A stretch of DNA of 64,000 nucleotides from Pedobacter sp. W3I1. Lineage in GTDB: Bacteria > Bacteroidota > Bacteroidia > Sphingobacteriales > Sphingobacteriaceae. Location of the stretch: positions 1,178,001 through 1,242,000 of the forward strand of contig NZ_JAUSXN010000001.1 of assembly GCF_030816015.1 (NCBI RefSeq), in the 5' to 3' direction. The notes under the pieces were generated by a model. It searched no databases and was not told the origin of the DNA. It was given only the letters and a program-made list of their open reading frames with translations. Within the stretch, counting starts at the first letter, position 1, and each line of letters starts with the position of its first letter. The translations under genes and the position numbers were made by a program. This document shows positions 44,502-53,096 of the stretch, one piece after another.

Positions 44502-46305
44502 ATTGTGTATTCTGGTTGTAGCATTTTGCTGCAATATTTTATGTTTAATGGCTTGCGCACAGGAGCATACAGCGAATGAGAAAAAACTGGCCATTGCCAA
44601 TGCGATAGCGAATACAACCGTATTGTTAAACAATCAGGATGGTATAATTCCTTTAAAATCATTGGAGAAAAAGCATATTGCTTCGGTTAGCCTTAGTTTT
44701 GCTTATAGTGCCGTTTTTGATAGTTTGGCCAATAAATATGATAAAATCACTTCATTTTCTGCCGATTCTTATAAAGATAGCGTGAATCTGAATGATTTAG
44801 AAGATGACCTTAAATATTTTAATACCATTTTAATCAATATCGACGATCAGAACATAAGCAAAGCCAAATACATTAATTTTATTAATAGTATCAGTAAAAA
44901 TAAACAGGTAATTATTTCTTTTTTTGGCAACGGACCTGGTTTAAAATCGTTCGACCTGTTAAAATCACCAATTGTATGGACAGGCCAAAACAATATTGAT
45001 GCTGCTGCCATTGTGCCACAATATATTTTTGGTGGCATTGCTGCATCTAATAAATTAACCACGGCATATTCTGCCCGTTATACCATGGGCTCGGGTTTTA
45101 CTACAACGGCCACACGTTTGAAGTACACAGTACCTGAAGACGCAGGCTTAAACTCGAATAATTTAAAAGAAATTGATGCAATTGCAGCCGAAGCAATAGC
45201 GCAGAAAGCAACACCGGGCTTGGTGGTTTTGGTAGCGAAAGATGGTAAGGTTATCTTTAATAAGGCTTATGGCACCCACACCTATGATACCAATGTGCCT
45301 GATAAGGTAACCGATATTTTTGATCTGGCTTCGGTAACCAAGGTAACGGCAACGACTCCTGCAGTAATGCGTTTGTTTGAAGAAGGAAAACTAAAGCTAG
45401 ACACTAATATTGGCGCTTATATCCCGAAAGCGCGTACCACACCCATGAACAATATTCAGGTGCGCGAAGTGATGTTGCACCAGGCAGGTTTTATCCCTTA
45501 CATTCCTTTTCATGATTATGTGAAAACAGGCGATTACAGCAGAGATTCATCTGCGGCCTATCCAACCAAAGTGGCTGATAACTATTACATCAAAAAAGGC
45601 TTTTTTAAAGATTTTATGTGGCCTAAAATGCTCAATTCGCCAATAAGAACACGTGGCAAATATGTGTACAGCGATATCAGCATGTATGTAATGAAAGATA
45701 TTGTGGAGCATATTAGTGAAGAGCCTTTAAATCAATATACTTACGAAAACTTTTACAAACCGCTAGGGATGCAAACAGCAGGTTTTTTACCTCGCAACCG
45801 TTTTAAACCCGAACAGATTATCCCGACAGAAGATGATAAATTTTTCAGGAAGACTTTGCTGGTGGGCTATGTTCACGATCAGGGGGCGGCTTTAGCGGGT
45901 GGAGTTTCTGGTCACGCGGGCTTGTTTGCCAGCGCCAACGATCTGGCGATTATTTACCAGATGCTTTTAAACCGCGGTACTTATGGTGGTGTAGAATACT
46001 TTAAGAATACAACGGTAGATATGTTTACGTCAAAACAATCAAATGTTAGCCGCAGGGGGCTGGGTTTTGATCGCTGGGATCCGGATAGCACTAAACATTA
46101 CCCATCAGAACTGGCTTCGCCACAAACTTATGGCCATACAGGTTATACTGGAACCTGTATTTGGGTAGATCCATCGCGAGGTTTGGTTTATGTGTTTTTA
46201 TCAAACCGTGTTAATCCTACGGTTACGGATAAACTATCCAATCTGAAGATCAGGGGAAGGATTCAGGATGTGGTAAATAAAGCTATAGATGAATCGAAGA
46301 AATAA
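44488..46305 (+). CDS. Serine hydrolase (beta-lactamase-like) with a GH3 C-terminal-like leader domain
   Basis: A 605-residue exported protein. The signal segment is MKRNRLCILVVAFCCNILCLMACAQ, a likely lipoprotein with Cys at about 23. Residues 40-205 (TTVLLNNQDGIIPLK ... VWTGQNNIDAAAIVPQYIFGG) look like the C-terminal domain of GH3 glycosidases, but no catalytic GH3 barrel precedes it. Residues 220-600 form a penicillin-binding-protein-like hydrolase: DLASVTKVT (SxxK, Ser282, Lys285), YVYSDIS (YxN-type) and GHTGYTG (HTG, near 550). The amidohydrolase gene upstream overlaps by 14 bp. In Bacteroidota full-length GH3-serine hydrolase fusions exist, so this looks like a derived remnant of one. 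Confidence 0.88.
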   Translation: MKRNRLCILVVAFCCNILCLMACAQEHTANEKKLAIANAIANTTVLLNNQDGIIPLKSLEKKHIASVSLSFAYSAVFDSLANKYDKITSFSADSYKDSVNLNDLEDDLKYFNTILINIDDQNISKAKYINFINSISKNKQVIISFFGNGPGLKSFDLLKSPIVWTGQNNIDAAAIVPQYIFGGIAASNKLTTAYSARYTMGSGFTTTATRLKYTVPEDAGLNSNNLKEIDAIAAEAIAQKATPGLVVLVAKDGKVIFNKAYGTHTYDTNVPDKVTDIFDLASVTKVTATTPAVMRLFEEGKLKLDTNIGAYIPKARTTPMNNIQVREVMLHQAGFIPYIPFHDYVKTGDYSRDSSAAYPTKVADNYYIKKGFFKDFMWPKMLNSPIRTRGKYVYSDISMYVMKDIVEHISEEPLNQYTYENFYKPLGMQTAGFLPRNRFKPEQIIPTEDDKFFRKTLLVGYVHDQGAALAGGVSGHAGLFASANDLAIIYQMLLNRGTYGGVEYFKNTTVDMFTSKQSNVSRRGLGFDRWDPDSTKHYPSELASPQTYGHTGYTGTCIWVDPSRGLVYVFLSNRVNPTVTDKLSNLKIRGRIQDVVNKAIDESKK

Positions 46306-46324
46306 ATCTTGGTTTGCATAATTC

Positions 46325-46370
46325 AGAGTTGTCAACTTTCTAGCTAAATGCTATTAAAGTTGACAACTCT
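46325..46370. terminator. Bidirectional terminator hairpin
   Basis: A perfect 15-bp stem AGAGTTGTCAACTTT / AAAGTTGACAACTCT with a 16-base loop lies between two convergent genes, 20 bp and 8 bp from their stop codons. It can serve both directions, though T runs are weak. Confidence 0.85.
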
Positions 46371-46377
46371 ATTAATA

Positions 46378-47796
46378 CTAGTTTTTTGGATTATAATAAG
46401 CATCAAAAAGCTTATTCCTGAATTTATAATTGGGATCGTATTTTTTTTTCAATTTAAAAAAAGCAGCTGCATTTGGGTAGGCTTTCAAGAATTGTTGTTG
46501 AGTAGCCTGTAGTTGATAAGGCAGGTAGTATGAACCCTTTTCAGAAACCGATGCATCTATCAGGGCTCTTGTCCATTGGGTTACTTTTGCCTTTTCTGCA
46601 TCAGATACTTCCTGTTTGTAATAAATTACGAAAGCAAAAACTTCCTCCTTAGCCCAGGCTAGATACGATCCCACATCTTTATTGGCATGCCTGATTGAAA
46701 TGTTAATCACATTTACGTTGTTGTTTTTTAATACTTTAACCATTTTTGGATAAAAGGAATCAAAACGATCTACAGGGATAAAATATTCTTGTAAAACATA
46801 GGTCGCTTTTTTTCTCGAATTGGGTTCGAGCTCTTGCACATCATAGGTAGCTTCATAATTTCTCCATTCAACAACTTTACCTGTATAATGTACTGGATCT
46901 GCAATGTGTTGCCTTAGCCACTTTCCAAAATCAGAACCAGCAACTACTTTCATAGCAATTTTTTTTAGCCAATAGTTTTTGTCGTTCGGTTTTAAACGCT
47001 TGGTTACGGTTAATTTATTTTCGGTTCTGACATAAGTAACCGCTCTAACTTTGGTGTAACTGTTTGGGTATATATCTGCGTTATGAAATACAAACTGAGG
47101 TTTATTTCTGATGCTGGAAAAGAAGAATTTTTTGTAGGCTGCAATGTCCATTAGAGTATCTTTTTGCTCTATTTTATAATTGTTTGTTAGCGATAAGGTT
47201 ACTTCGGCGATTACGCCAATTCCGCCGTAGCCACCAATAGCTGCATAAAAAACTTCGCTGTTAACTATTGAGCTCGCGGTGATAAACCTTCCGTCAGCTA
47301 AAACAATCCTAAAACTTTTAACTGATAAAATAATTGGTCCTTGACCAACATAACGGCCATGTACATTAACGCTAAGCGACCCCCCAACTGTGAAATTCGC
47401 ATAAGTCTGCATAATTTTAACAGATAAGTTATATCGATCAATAAACTGGATCAGCTCGCGCCACCTTATGCCGGCTTGCACTGTAACTTCCTTCCGTTCT
47501 TTAGAGAAACTTAATATCCGGTTAAACTTTCTCATGTCAATTTGCAAAGCATTTTCTGTAGCCGTTTGTCCACCTTGACTAAATCGGCCTCCGCCTATCG
47601 ATATTGGTCCATTATTGATTTTAACTGCATTAATAATTTCAGCAGAGGTTTGTGGCGTAATTATTTTGGCAACCTTTATAGGGTTAAGTTGAGTGACATC
47701 ATTTACGACGTTCTTTTGTACAATCGGTTTATCAGGCTGGCACGCAAGAAGTAAAGAGATGAGGATTAGAAAAATTCTGAGAGGAGAGCGTTTCAT
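46378..47796 (-). CDS. FAD-linked oxidase (PCMH-type) lipoprotein
   Basis: A 472-residue exported flavoenzyme. The signal MKRSPLRIFLILISLLLAC has a lipobox with Cys19. The FAD-binding PCMH domain shows TSAEIINAVKINNGPISIGGGRFSQGGQTA (in parts, near 50-80), MRKFNRILSF, VQAGIRWRELIQFI and GGSLSVNVHGRYVGQGPI (His-containing FAD loop near 140-157). The C-terminal half resembles sugar-lactone oxidase substrate domains (sugar-1,4-lactone oxidase type). A lipoprotein form outside the cytoplasm is less usual. The substrate is unknown. Its stop lies 8 bp from the terminator hairpin. Confidence 0.88.
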   Translation of the reverse strand: MKRSPLRIFLILISLLLACQPDKPIVQKNVVNDVTQLNPIKVAKIITPQTSAEIINAVKINNGPISIGGGRFSQGGQTATENALQIDMRKFNRILSFSKERKEVTVQAGIRWRELIQFIDRYNLSVKIMQTYANFTVGGSLSVNVHGRYVGQGPIILSVKSFRIVLADGRFITASSIVNSEVFYAAIGGYGGIGVIAEVTLSLTNNYKIEQKDTLMDIAAYKKFFFSSIRNKPQFVFHNADIYPNSYTKVRAVTYVRTENKLTVTKRLKPNDKNYWLKKIAMKVVAGSDFGKWLRQHIADPVHYTGKVVEWRNYEATYDVQELEPNSRKKATYVLQEYFIPVDRFDSFYPKMVKVLKNNNVNVINISIRHANKDVGSYLAWAKEEVFAFVIYYKQEVSDAEKAKVTQWTRALIDASVSEKGSYYLPYQLQATQQQFLKAYPNAAAFFKLKKKYDPNYKFRNKLFDAYYNPKN

Positions 47797-47894
47797 AGTG
47801 AACAGTTGTTTCTAGGTTTATGCACAATGATATAAGAATTTTAGGATGGTCAGCTTTAATGAATTGTTTGTTGGGAAGTTAACAGCCCTTTAAA

Positions 47895-48737
47895 TTAATG
47901 ATTTATCACCAGCTTATAAATCACCGTTTTAAGTTCTTCCGTGTCACGGTCTTCACACAATAGAAAACTTGTACTATGCTTACTTTGGCTTAATAAAGTA
48001 ATGCCTTCGAATTTATGATGATCTGAAATTTTATTGCTGAAGTTTAGCTTTAACGTTTGTAGGTTAATACTGCCAACAAAACTGCCCAGAATTTCGCCAT
48101 CGGCATAAGTCGATTTGGTGTCTTCTGCGGTAGCAATGAAAAATATTTCATTTTTTACCAATGTCGCATCGGTAAATGATGATTCTACATGATTAATATT
48201 GGGAAGCTTAAAGCTGTTAAATTTTATCCAATCGGTTTTAACGAGATCAGCCCCTTCGATTTTAAATATACCATTCTTTGCATCGATTCCGTTGCCACGG
48301 TTAAAAAGTAGCCACTCATTACTCCTAAAGATTGCACCTTCAAGATTAAAGTTATAGTCATCTATTTTGGCAATCGCTTTAAGTTTGGCATAGGTTTCGG
48401 TCAGGTCTTGCTGAACTACTTTTTGTGTTTTCAGGTCGAATTCGATCATCAGATTTCTTTTTTGGGTTGAACCCGAACCTAAAATATATAATTTATCGTT
48501 GTGCTGACAAAGGATTTCAAAATCGGGTTTTAATGATTTGGCAATATTCTCTAGTTGCTGTAGGGTATGATCAAATAAAATCTTGATCTTTTGAAGCTGC
48601 TTGGTTTTGATGTTGTATTCATTTAAATAGCCGCTGTTGTCGCCAATGATATATAGTAAATCACCAGCAAGGAATAAGCCTGAGGCAGAGCCAATCCCAT
48701 CAATTTCTGCGAAAACTTCTAAGGTTGTTGAATGCAT
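47895..48737 (-). CDS. DUF6929-family beta-propeller-like protein
   Basis: A 280-residue soluble protein without a signal peptide. Repeating strands (GSASGLFLAGDLLYIIGDNSGYLNEYNI, DKLYILGSGSTQKRNLMIEFDL, FNLEGAIFRSNEWLLFNRGNG, and HKFEGITLLSQSKHSTSFLLCEDRD, each in part) follow the pattern of a beta-propeller. The EG(I/A) blocks and terminal CEDRD are what I associate with DUF6929. No catalytic residue can be assigned. It is separated by about 100 bp from both neighbours and probably monocistronic. Confidence 0.75.
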   Translation of the reverse strand: MHSTTLEVFAEIDGIGSASGLFLAGDLLYIIGDNSGYLNEYNIKTKQLQKIKILFDHTLQQLENIAKSLKPDFEILCQHNDKLYILGSGSTQKRNLMIEFDLKTQKVVQQDLTETYAKLKAIAKIDDYNFNLEGAIFRSNEWLLFNRGNGIDAKNGIFKIEGADLVKTDWIKFNSFKLPNINHVESSFTDATLVKNEIFFIATAEDTKSTYADGEILGSFVGSINLQTLKLNFSNKISDHHKFEGITLLSQSKHSTSFLLCEDRDTEELKTVIYKLVINH

Positions 48738-48834
48738 GCTTTGAAAATAACAAAAAAAGCACCGGTTTGGCCGATGCTTAATTTTTTGTTTACGATTCGC
48801 TAGGGACTCATGACTGAGGACTCACGACTCCGAA

Positions 48835-49797
48835 CTACTTTTTCAATCCGATCTCTCTTAACCTTTCATCCAAATATTCACCAGCTGTCATATCGCTATA
48901 AGCTTTAGGGTGTTCGGCATCAATGGTTGATGGTAAACTGGTTAAATCCATATCGCTGCGCGGGTGTAAAAAGAATGGAACAGAGAAACGTGAAGTTTTC
49001 ATCAACTCACGGGGTGGGTTTACCACTCTATGTGTCGTCGATTTTAATTTGTTATTGGTTAAACGCTGTAACATATCACCCACATTCACTACAATATCCG
49101 TATGATGTGCTTTAATTGGTAACCATTCATTGCTTCGGGTTAACACTTCAAGGCCATCGGCACTGGCACCAATTAACAAGGTGATCAGGTTAATGTCTTC
49201 ATGTGCACCTGCGCGTACCGCGTCATCAGGAATGGTTTCAGGATTTTCGATTGGGAAGTAGTGGATACCTCTTAAAATAGAATTTCCATTATGAACATGT
49301 TTATCAAAATAATTGATGGGTAATTCTAAATAGGTTGCAATGGCGCGCAATAAGTGTGTGCCATTTTCTTCCAGTTTTTTATAGATATCGCCCGTTACCT
49401 TGTTAAATTCTGGTAATTCCTCTAAAATCTCGTTATCAGGGTATTCATTTTTAACCGGATCGCCATCAGTTACTTCCTGCCCGATTTGCCAAAACTCTTT
49501 TAAATCTGGTGTTTTAGCGCCTTTAGCGGTTTCTTTACCTGCGCTGGTATAACCGCGTTGGCCTGCCAATTCTGGTTTTTCGTATTTCCTTTTGATTTCA
49601 ACGGGTAACGCAAAGGCAGCTTTAATGTTCTCGTAAAGTTTATCAATTAATTCCTGGCTTAAACCATGATTGGTAATGGTAACAAAACCCGAATCGTTAA
49701 AAGCCCGGCCTAGTTCATCCGAAAATTTTTTGCGGTCTTCTGCTGAACCATTGATGTAAGAGCCTAAATCTAAACAAGGAATATACGGTGTAGACAT
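48835..49797 (-). CDS. Isopenicillin-N-synthase-like 2OG-Fe(II) oxygenase
   Basis: A 320-residue cytoplasmic oxygenase. The N-terminal non-haem dioxygenase domain has IPCLDLGSYINGS and GFVTITNHGLSQELIDKLYENIKAAFALP. The C-terminal jelly-roll shows AGAHEDINLITLLIG (metal-binding H-x-D near residues 184-186), STTHRVVNPP (second His near 240) and the RFSVPFFLHP motif (R-x-S binding 2-oxoglutarate, 250s). These enzymes carry out hydroxylation or ring reactions with 2-oxoglutarate and O2; substrate unknown. No biosynthetic neighbours point to an antibiotic pathway. Confidence 0.92.
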   Translation of the reverse strand: MSTPYIPCLDLGSYINGSAEDRKKFSDELGRAFNDSGFVTITNHGLSQELIDKLYENIKAAFALPVEIKRKYEKPELAGQRGYTSAGKETAKGAKTPDLKEFWQIGQEVTDGDPVKNEYPDNEILEELPEFNKVTGDIYKKLEENGTHLLRAIATYLELPINYFDKHVHNGNSILRGIHYFPIENPETIPDDAVRAGAHEDINLITLLIGASADGLEVLTRSNEWLPIKAHHTDIVVNVGDMLQRLTNNKLKSTTHRVVNPPRELMKTSRFSVPFFLHPRSDMDLTSLPSTIDAEHPKAYSDMTAGEYLDERLREIGLKK

Positions 49798-50147
49798 AAT
49801 TTTATATTTAATGTTGTACTAATTTAAAAAGAATTGTTAATAACTGCGTTTAGCTTGTGTGTTAAGTGTTTAATAAATTAATATACAGTTTTTTAAGTTA
49901 TTAACAAAATTGCAAAAGCTAGGTAATATTCAATTGTCACACTAAATCCATTATAATTTAAACGTAAACCAGGCCTTGTTTAATTTCGTATAATTAACAA
50001 GAAAATAACTTGATGAACTGTAAAGTGTATTGGTTATTTACGACTAATAAAATAAACACAAAATGAAACCATCATGATTTACCATATCAACAATCAGATA
50101 AAAAAATCATGATAGCTTCATTACGAATGAAAATAAATAAACACAAA
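49798..50147. other. Gene-free AT-rich divergent region
   Basis: A 350-bp region between divergent genes, very AT-rich (runs such as ATTAATATACAG, TTTAATTTCG). AATAAACACAAAATGAAA occurs twice, near 50047-50064 and 50133-50151; the second copy overlaps the msrA start, suggesting a recent duplication of the translation-start context. I see no other structure. Confidence 0.55.
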
Positions 50148-50747
50148 ATGAAAAAAATAATTTTAATTCTATTATCGGTTTTAGCTTTGAATCAAACTCA
50201 GGCACAGGGAAAAAAAACCGAAAAAGCAACCTTCGGAATGGGCTGCTTTTGGTGTACCGAAGCTATATTTCAAAGGTTAAAAGGGGTGATTTCAGTGAAA
50301 TCTGGTTACGAAGGCGGTACCTTAACCAATCCAACTTACGAGGAAGTGTGTACAGGTGCTACCGGGCATGCCGAGGTTTTGGAAATTACTTATAACCCAA
50401 TGGTAATCTCTTACGATGACTTGTTAGAAGTTTTTTGGAAAAGCCACGATCCTACAACATTAAACCGTCAGGGTGCCGATAGTGGTACGCAATATCGTTC
50501 CGTAGTTTTTTATCATACAGCAGAGCAAAAAGCTTTGGCAGAAAAGTACAAAGCAGAGTTGAATAAAACCAATGCTTATGGTAAAAAAGTGGTAACGGCT
50601 ATAGAAGCGGCCAAACCTTTTTATATTGCAGAAAATTACCATCAGAATTATTTTAACAAAAACGGAAGTGAGCCGTATTGTAGATTAGTAATCCAGCCAA
50701 AAATAGAGAAACTAGAAAAAATATTTAAAGCGAAGCTTAAAAACTGA
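50148..50747 (+). CDS. msrA: Exported peptide-methionine (S)-S-oxide reductase MsrA
   Basis: A 199-residue enzyme. I take the start at 50148 (MKKIILILLSVLALNQTQAQGKK), which creates a proper signal peptide, instead of the longer frame from 50109, whose first codons lie in a duplicated start context. The core has FGMGCFWCTEAIFQRLKGV (catalytic Cys), SGYEGG and CTGATGHAEVLEI. NRQGADSGTQYRSVVF and ENYHQNYF (C-terminal) complete the family pattern. It repairs methionine-S-sulfoxide in periplasmic proteins. No MsrB is adjacent. Monocistronic. Confidence 0.95.
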   Translation: MKKIILILLSVLALNQTQAQGKKTEKATFGMGCFWCTEAIFQRLKGVISVKSGYEGGTLTNPTYEEVCTGATGHAEVLEITYNPMVISYDDLLEVFWKSHDPTTLNRQGADSGTQYRSVVFYHTAEQKALAEKYKAELNKTNAYGKKVVTAIEAAKPFYIAENYHQNYFNKNGSEPYCRLVIQPKIEKLEKIFKAKLKN

Positions 50748-50922
50748 TAAGCGTGGTTAGCTAAGGTTGTATTATAAATATATATGTCATCCTGAGCTTG
50801 TGGAAGGACTTGTTTAAATACTCTTAAAGGTGTTTCGACAGGCTCAACATGACAGCATCTGAGCTGAAATCGTCTTTATGATACAATCTCTTTTGTTATC
50901 TTAGGAATTTAAACTTCTATCT

Positions 50923-51279
50923 ATGATAAAAAGAATAGTGCTTAATATCAATACTCAAAAAATTGAAGAAGCTGCTAGTTTCTACAAAGATGTTTTAGGG
51001 CTTGATTTAATGATGGATCATGGTTGGATCTCCACTTATGGTGCGGCAGGGCAGAAAATGGATGTGCAGATCAGTTTTGCTTCCGAAGGTGGGTCGGGTA
51101 CTCCGACACCAGATCTATCCATCGAAGTTGAAAATGTTGATGACATATTAGAGAAAGTCAAAGCAGCCGGATTTCCCATCGAATATGGTCCGGTTGATGA
51201 ACCATGGGGTGTTAGGCGATTTTACACCAGAGACCCATTTGGTAAATTGGTTAATATTTTAAGTCATATTGAACGCTAA
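50923..51279 (+). CDS. VOC-family (glyoxalase/dioxygenase-fold) protein
   Basis: A 118-residue protein made of two beta-alpha-beta-beta-beta modules: INTQKIEEAASFYKDVLGLDLM near residue 8, and VENVDDILEKVKAAGFPIEYGPVDEPWGVRRFYTRDPFGKLVNIL (in parts, 65-113). The DPFGKLVNI ending is typical. Most metal ligands are not obvious, so it may be a dioxygenase-like, glyoxalase-like or resistance-type VOC protein. Monocistronic, with intergenic repeats on both sides. Confidence 0.88.
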   Translation: MIKRIVLNINTQKIEEAASFYKDVLGLDLMMDHGWISTYGAAGQKMDVQISFASEGGSGTPTPDLSIEVENVDDILEKVKAAGFPIEYGPVDEPWGVRRFYTRDPFGKLVNILSHIER

Positions 51280-51410
51280 ATTTATTATATAACGATCAAT
51301 CTGAATGGTCTCGGTTCGTCATTTCGAGCGGAGTGCAACGTAGTCGAGAAATATAACCTATTTAGATCTCTCCATTCTACCGCGCTCCAGTAGAGATGAC
51401 TAATCGTCTT
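51280..51410. repeat. Intergenic gap containing palindrome family E, copy 3 (51317-51400)
   Basis: CGTCATTTCGAGCGGAGTGCA and TAGATCTCTCC ... GCTCCAGTAGAGATGAC make a degraded version of the ~80-bp palindrome; arms match less well than in copies 1 and 2. It lies between convergent genes. Confidence 0.65.
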
Positions 51411-52712
51411 TTAGTTCAAAAACCCTTTAGCTTTTTCCAGTAATTCGCTGCCTTTTTTGCCAATTTCTTTCTTGCCCTTTTCAATGGTTGAGGGCTGAGT
51501 ATACGCGTTCACCGAATTGGAAAGCGCTTTAAATTTGCCTATACCAGCGAATACTTCTTCAGTATAAGGAACACCCTGCTGTTTCATCAGTTTTTCCCAA
51601 TCTATTTTCGAAAGCAGAGCTACCATATATTTTGTGGCAATTTTGCCGATAAATGCTTTATCGTACAGGTCGGTCAATGCCTTATCTGATTTACGGTCTT
51701 TTACGTAAACCATAGTTTGTTCTAGTGCTTCGCGTTCGCTGTTAGAAAATAACGCGCTTTTGCTCAGCTTTTCCAATGCAGGGAGCGACTTTCCGGGCTT
51801 TTCTTTCTTTAAATTCAAATAAGCCGTTATTCCCCAAACCAGTTCGTTTTGAATGCCCAGTTTATTCATGTCGCTTAAAAAAGCTTCAAAATCTTCGAGC
51901 GATCTTTCTTCATCAACTTTTCGCTCCATCCTCATGCGGTCAAAACCTCTAAAAAGATAATTCATGCTATGAAAAGCAACATGGGTTTGCGCATCATTTA
52001 AACGGCCCCAGCCAAAAAATGATTTGGTGTAGGGCAGTGGGATTTTCTCGTTTTTATCCAGCCATTTAATGTTTCTGGAAAGACCATCTTCAGATAAATA
52101 AAACAGGTTATTGCTAAAAAATAAGAAACCGCGGACAAATTCTAAAAGCGTCTTAATTTCGCAATCATCCAGCAGCTCAGGCTGCGTTTTAGCACATTCG
52201 TATAATGCAAAAGGTTGTCCTAAATCTCTTGTAGCCAGTACAGCCATACTTAAAATGGCATGTTCTATATTCTGATAGTACGCCTTGTTTGAGTTTTTAA
52301 AAAACGGCTGCGGCGTTTTTACATCCGTTTTCATCGCGATAAATCCAGCGGTAAGCAAAGGAAAAACATCTTCATCGGTTTCTTTTACAAATTGTTTAAC
52401 CGACCGATATTCTTTGTATATCCTTAAGGCATCTATTACTGAAATATTTTCGTTGCCGTGTCCGTTCACAGTATTTAAGGTTCGAACAACGCTTTGTGCC
52501 TGTTTACTGAATTTTTGATATTCGGGCTGAGTGGTATCCTGAACTGCAGTCGAGCGTACAGCTATTTTAGCGAATTTATAAAAGGTGATTTTATCGTAAT
52601 TAATGTTTTCTGTCAATCTCTTTTTGTCAAGTTCGAGCAGAACCTGATCGGTTTTTTCGCCAGAACAGGCAGCTAAAAATAGGACAACGTAAAATAAAAC
52701 TAAATTCTTCAT
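51411..52712 (-). CDS. Hypothetical lipoprotein
   Basis: A 433-residue protein with a lipoprotein signal (MKNLVLFYVVLFLAACSGEK; Cys16). The open frame reaches 52751, but the lipobox places the start at 52712. The mature protein is largely alpha-helical and charged, with a middle segment that recalls a helical-repeat fold (AILSMAVLATRDLGQPFALYECAKTQPELL in parts). I recognise no family. It stands opposite mqo with 384 bp between the divergent starts. Confidence 0.75.
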   Translation of the reverse strand: MKNLVLFYVVLFLAACSGEKTDQVLLELDKKRLTENINYDKITFYKFAKIAVRSTAVQDTTQPEYQKFSKQAQSVVRTLNTVNGHGNENISVIDALRIYKEYRSVKQFVKETDEDVFPLLTAGFIAMKTDVKTPQPFFKNSNKAYYQNIEHAILSMAVLATRDLGQPFALYECAKTQPELLDDCEIKTLLEFVRGFLFFSNNLFYLSEDGLSRNIKWLDKNEKIPLPYTKSFFGWGRLNDAQTHVAFHSMNYLFRGFDRMRMERKVDEERSLEDFEAFLSDMNKLGIQNELVWGITAYLNLKKEKPGKSLPALEKLSKSALFSNSEREALEQTMVYVKDRKSDKALTDLYDKAFIGKIATKYMVALLSKIDWEKLMKQQGVPYTEEVFAGIGKFKALSNSVNAYTQPSTIEKGKKEIGKKGSELLEKAKGFLN

Positions 52713-53096
52713 GAGGCATGTTTTAAACAAATAGATGTATAAAACTAACATTTTAGGAAAGAAAAAAAATGGAAAACGCAGATTCTTCTAAATTTAGCCT
52801 TTTGAACATTTCCTAATTATCGAAATTTAAATTTTTTCAAGCGTTTAAGAATAAAATGATAAATTTTTAAAAGAAATAGATGGTGCGGTTAGCAAATTAA
52901 CAATGGGTTTCTGCTATTAGTTTAATGTTCCGTTTGCTTTGTTATTGGCCAAACTATTTTTTGGATTAAAATTTGATTAGAACTTATCAAAAAGAGAGGG
53001 GTATTTCTAATTTTTTAGCAATTTTTTCAGATTTAATGACCTAAAATTAGTAGGATGTTTAAAATCATCCTAAATTTGTAACTCCTTTAAGCTAAG
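52713..53096. promoter_or_regulatory. AT-rich divergent region with a probable mqo promoter/operator
   Basis: A gene-free AT-rich region between divergent genes. Close to mqo, TAAATTTG (53071-53078) matches the TAnnTTTG -7 box. It overlaps an inverted repeat TAGGATG (53051-53057) / CATCCTA (53066-53072), a plausible operator. The start of mqo at 53097 lies about 19 nt after the box. I see nothing else. Confidence 0.45.

Noticed and set aside
48835..49797. Beta-lactam biosynthesis gene
   Set aside because: The protein is isopenicillin-N-synthase-like by fold, but no ACV synthetase or other pathway genes are near; most such bacterial proteins are general 2OG oxygenases.
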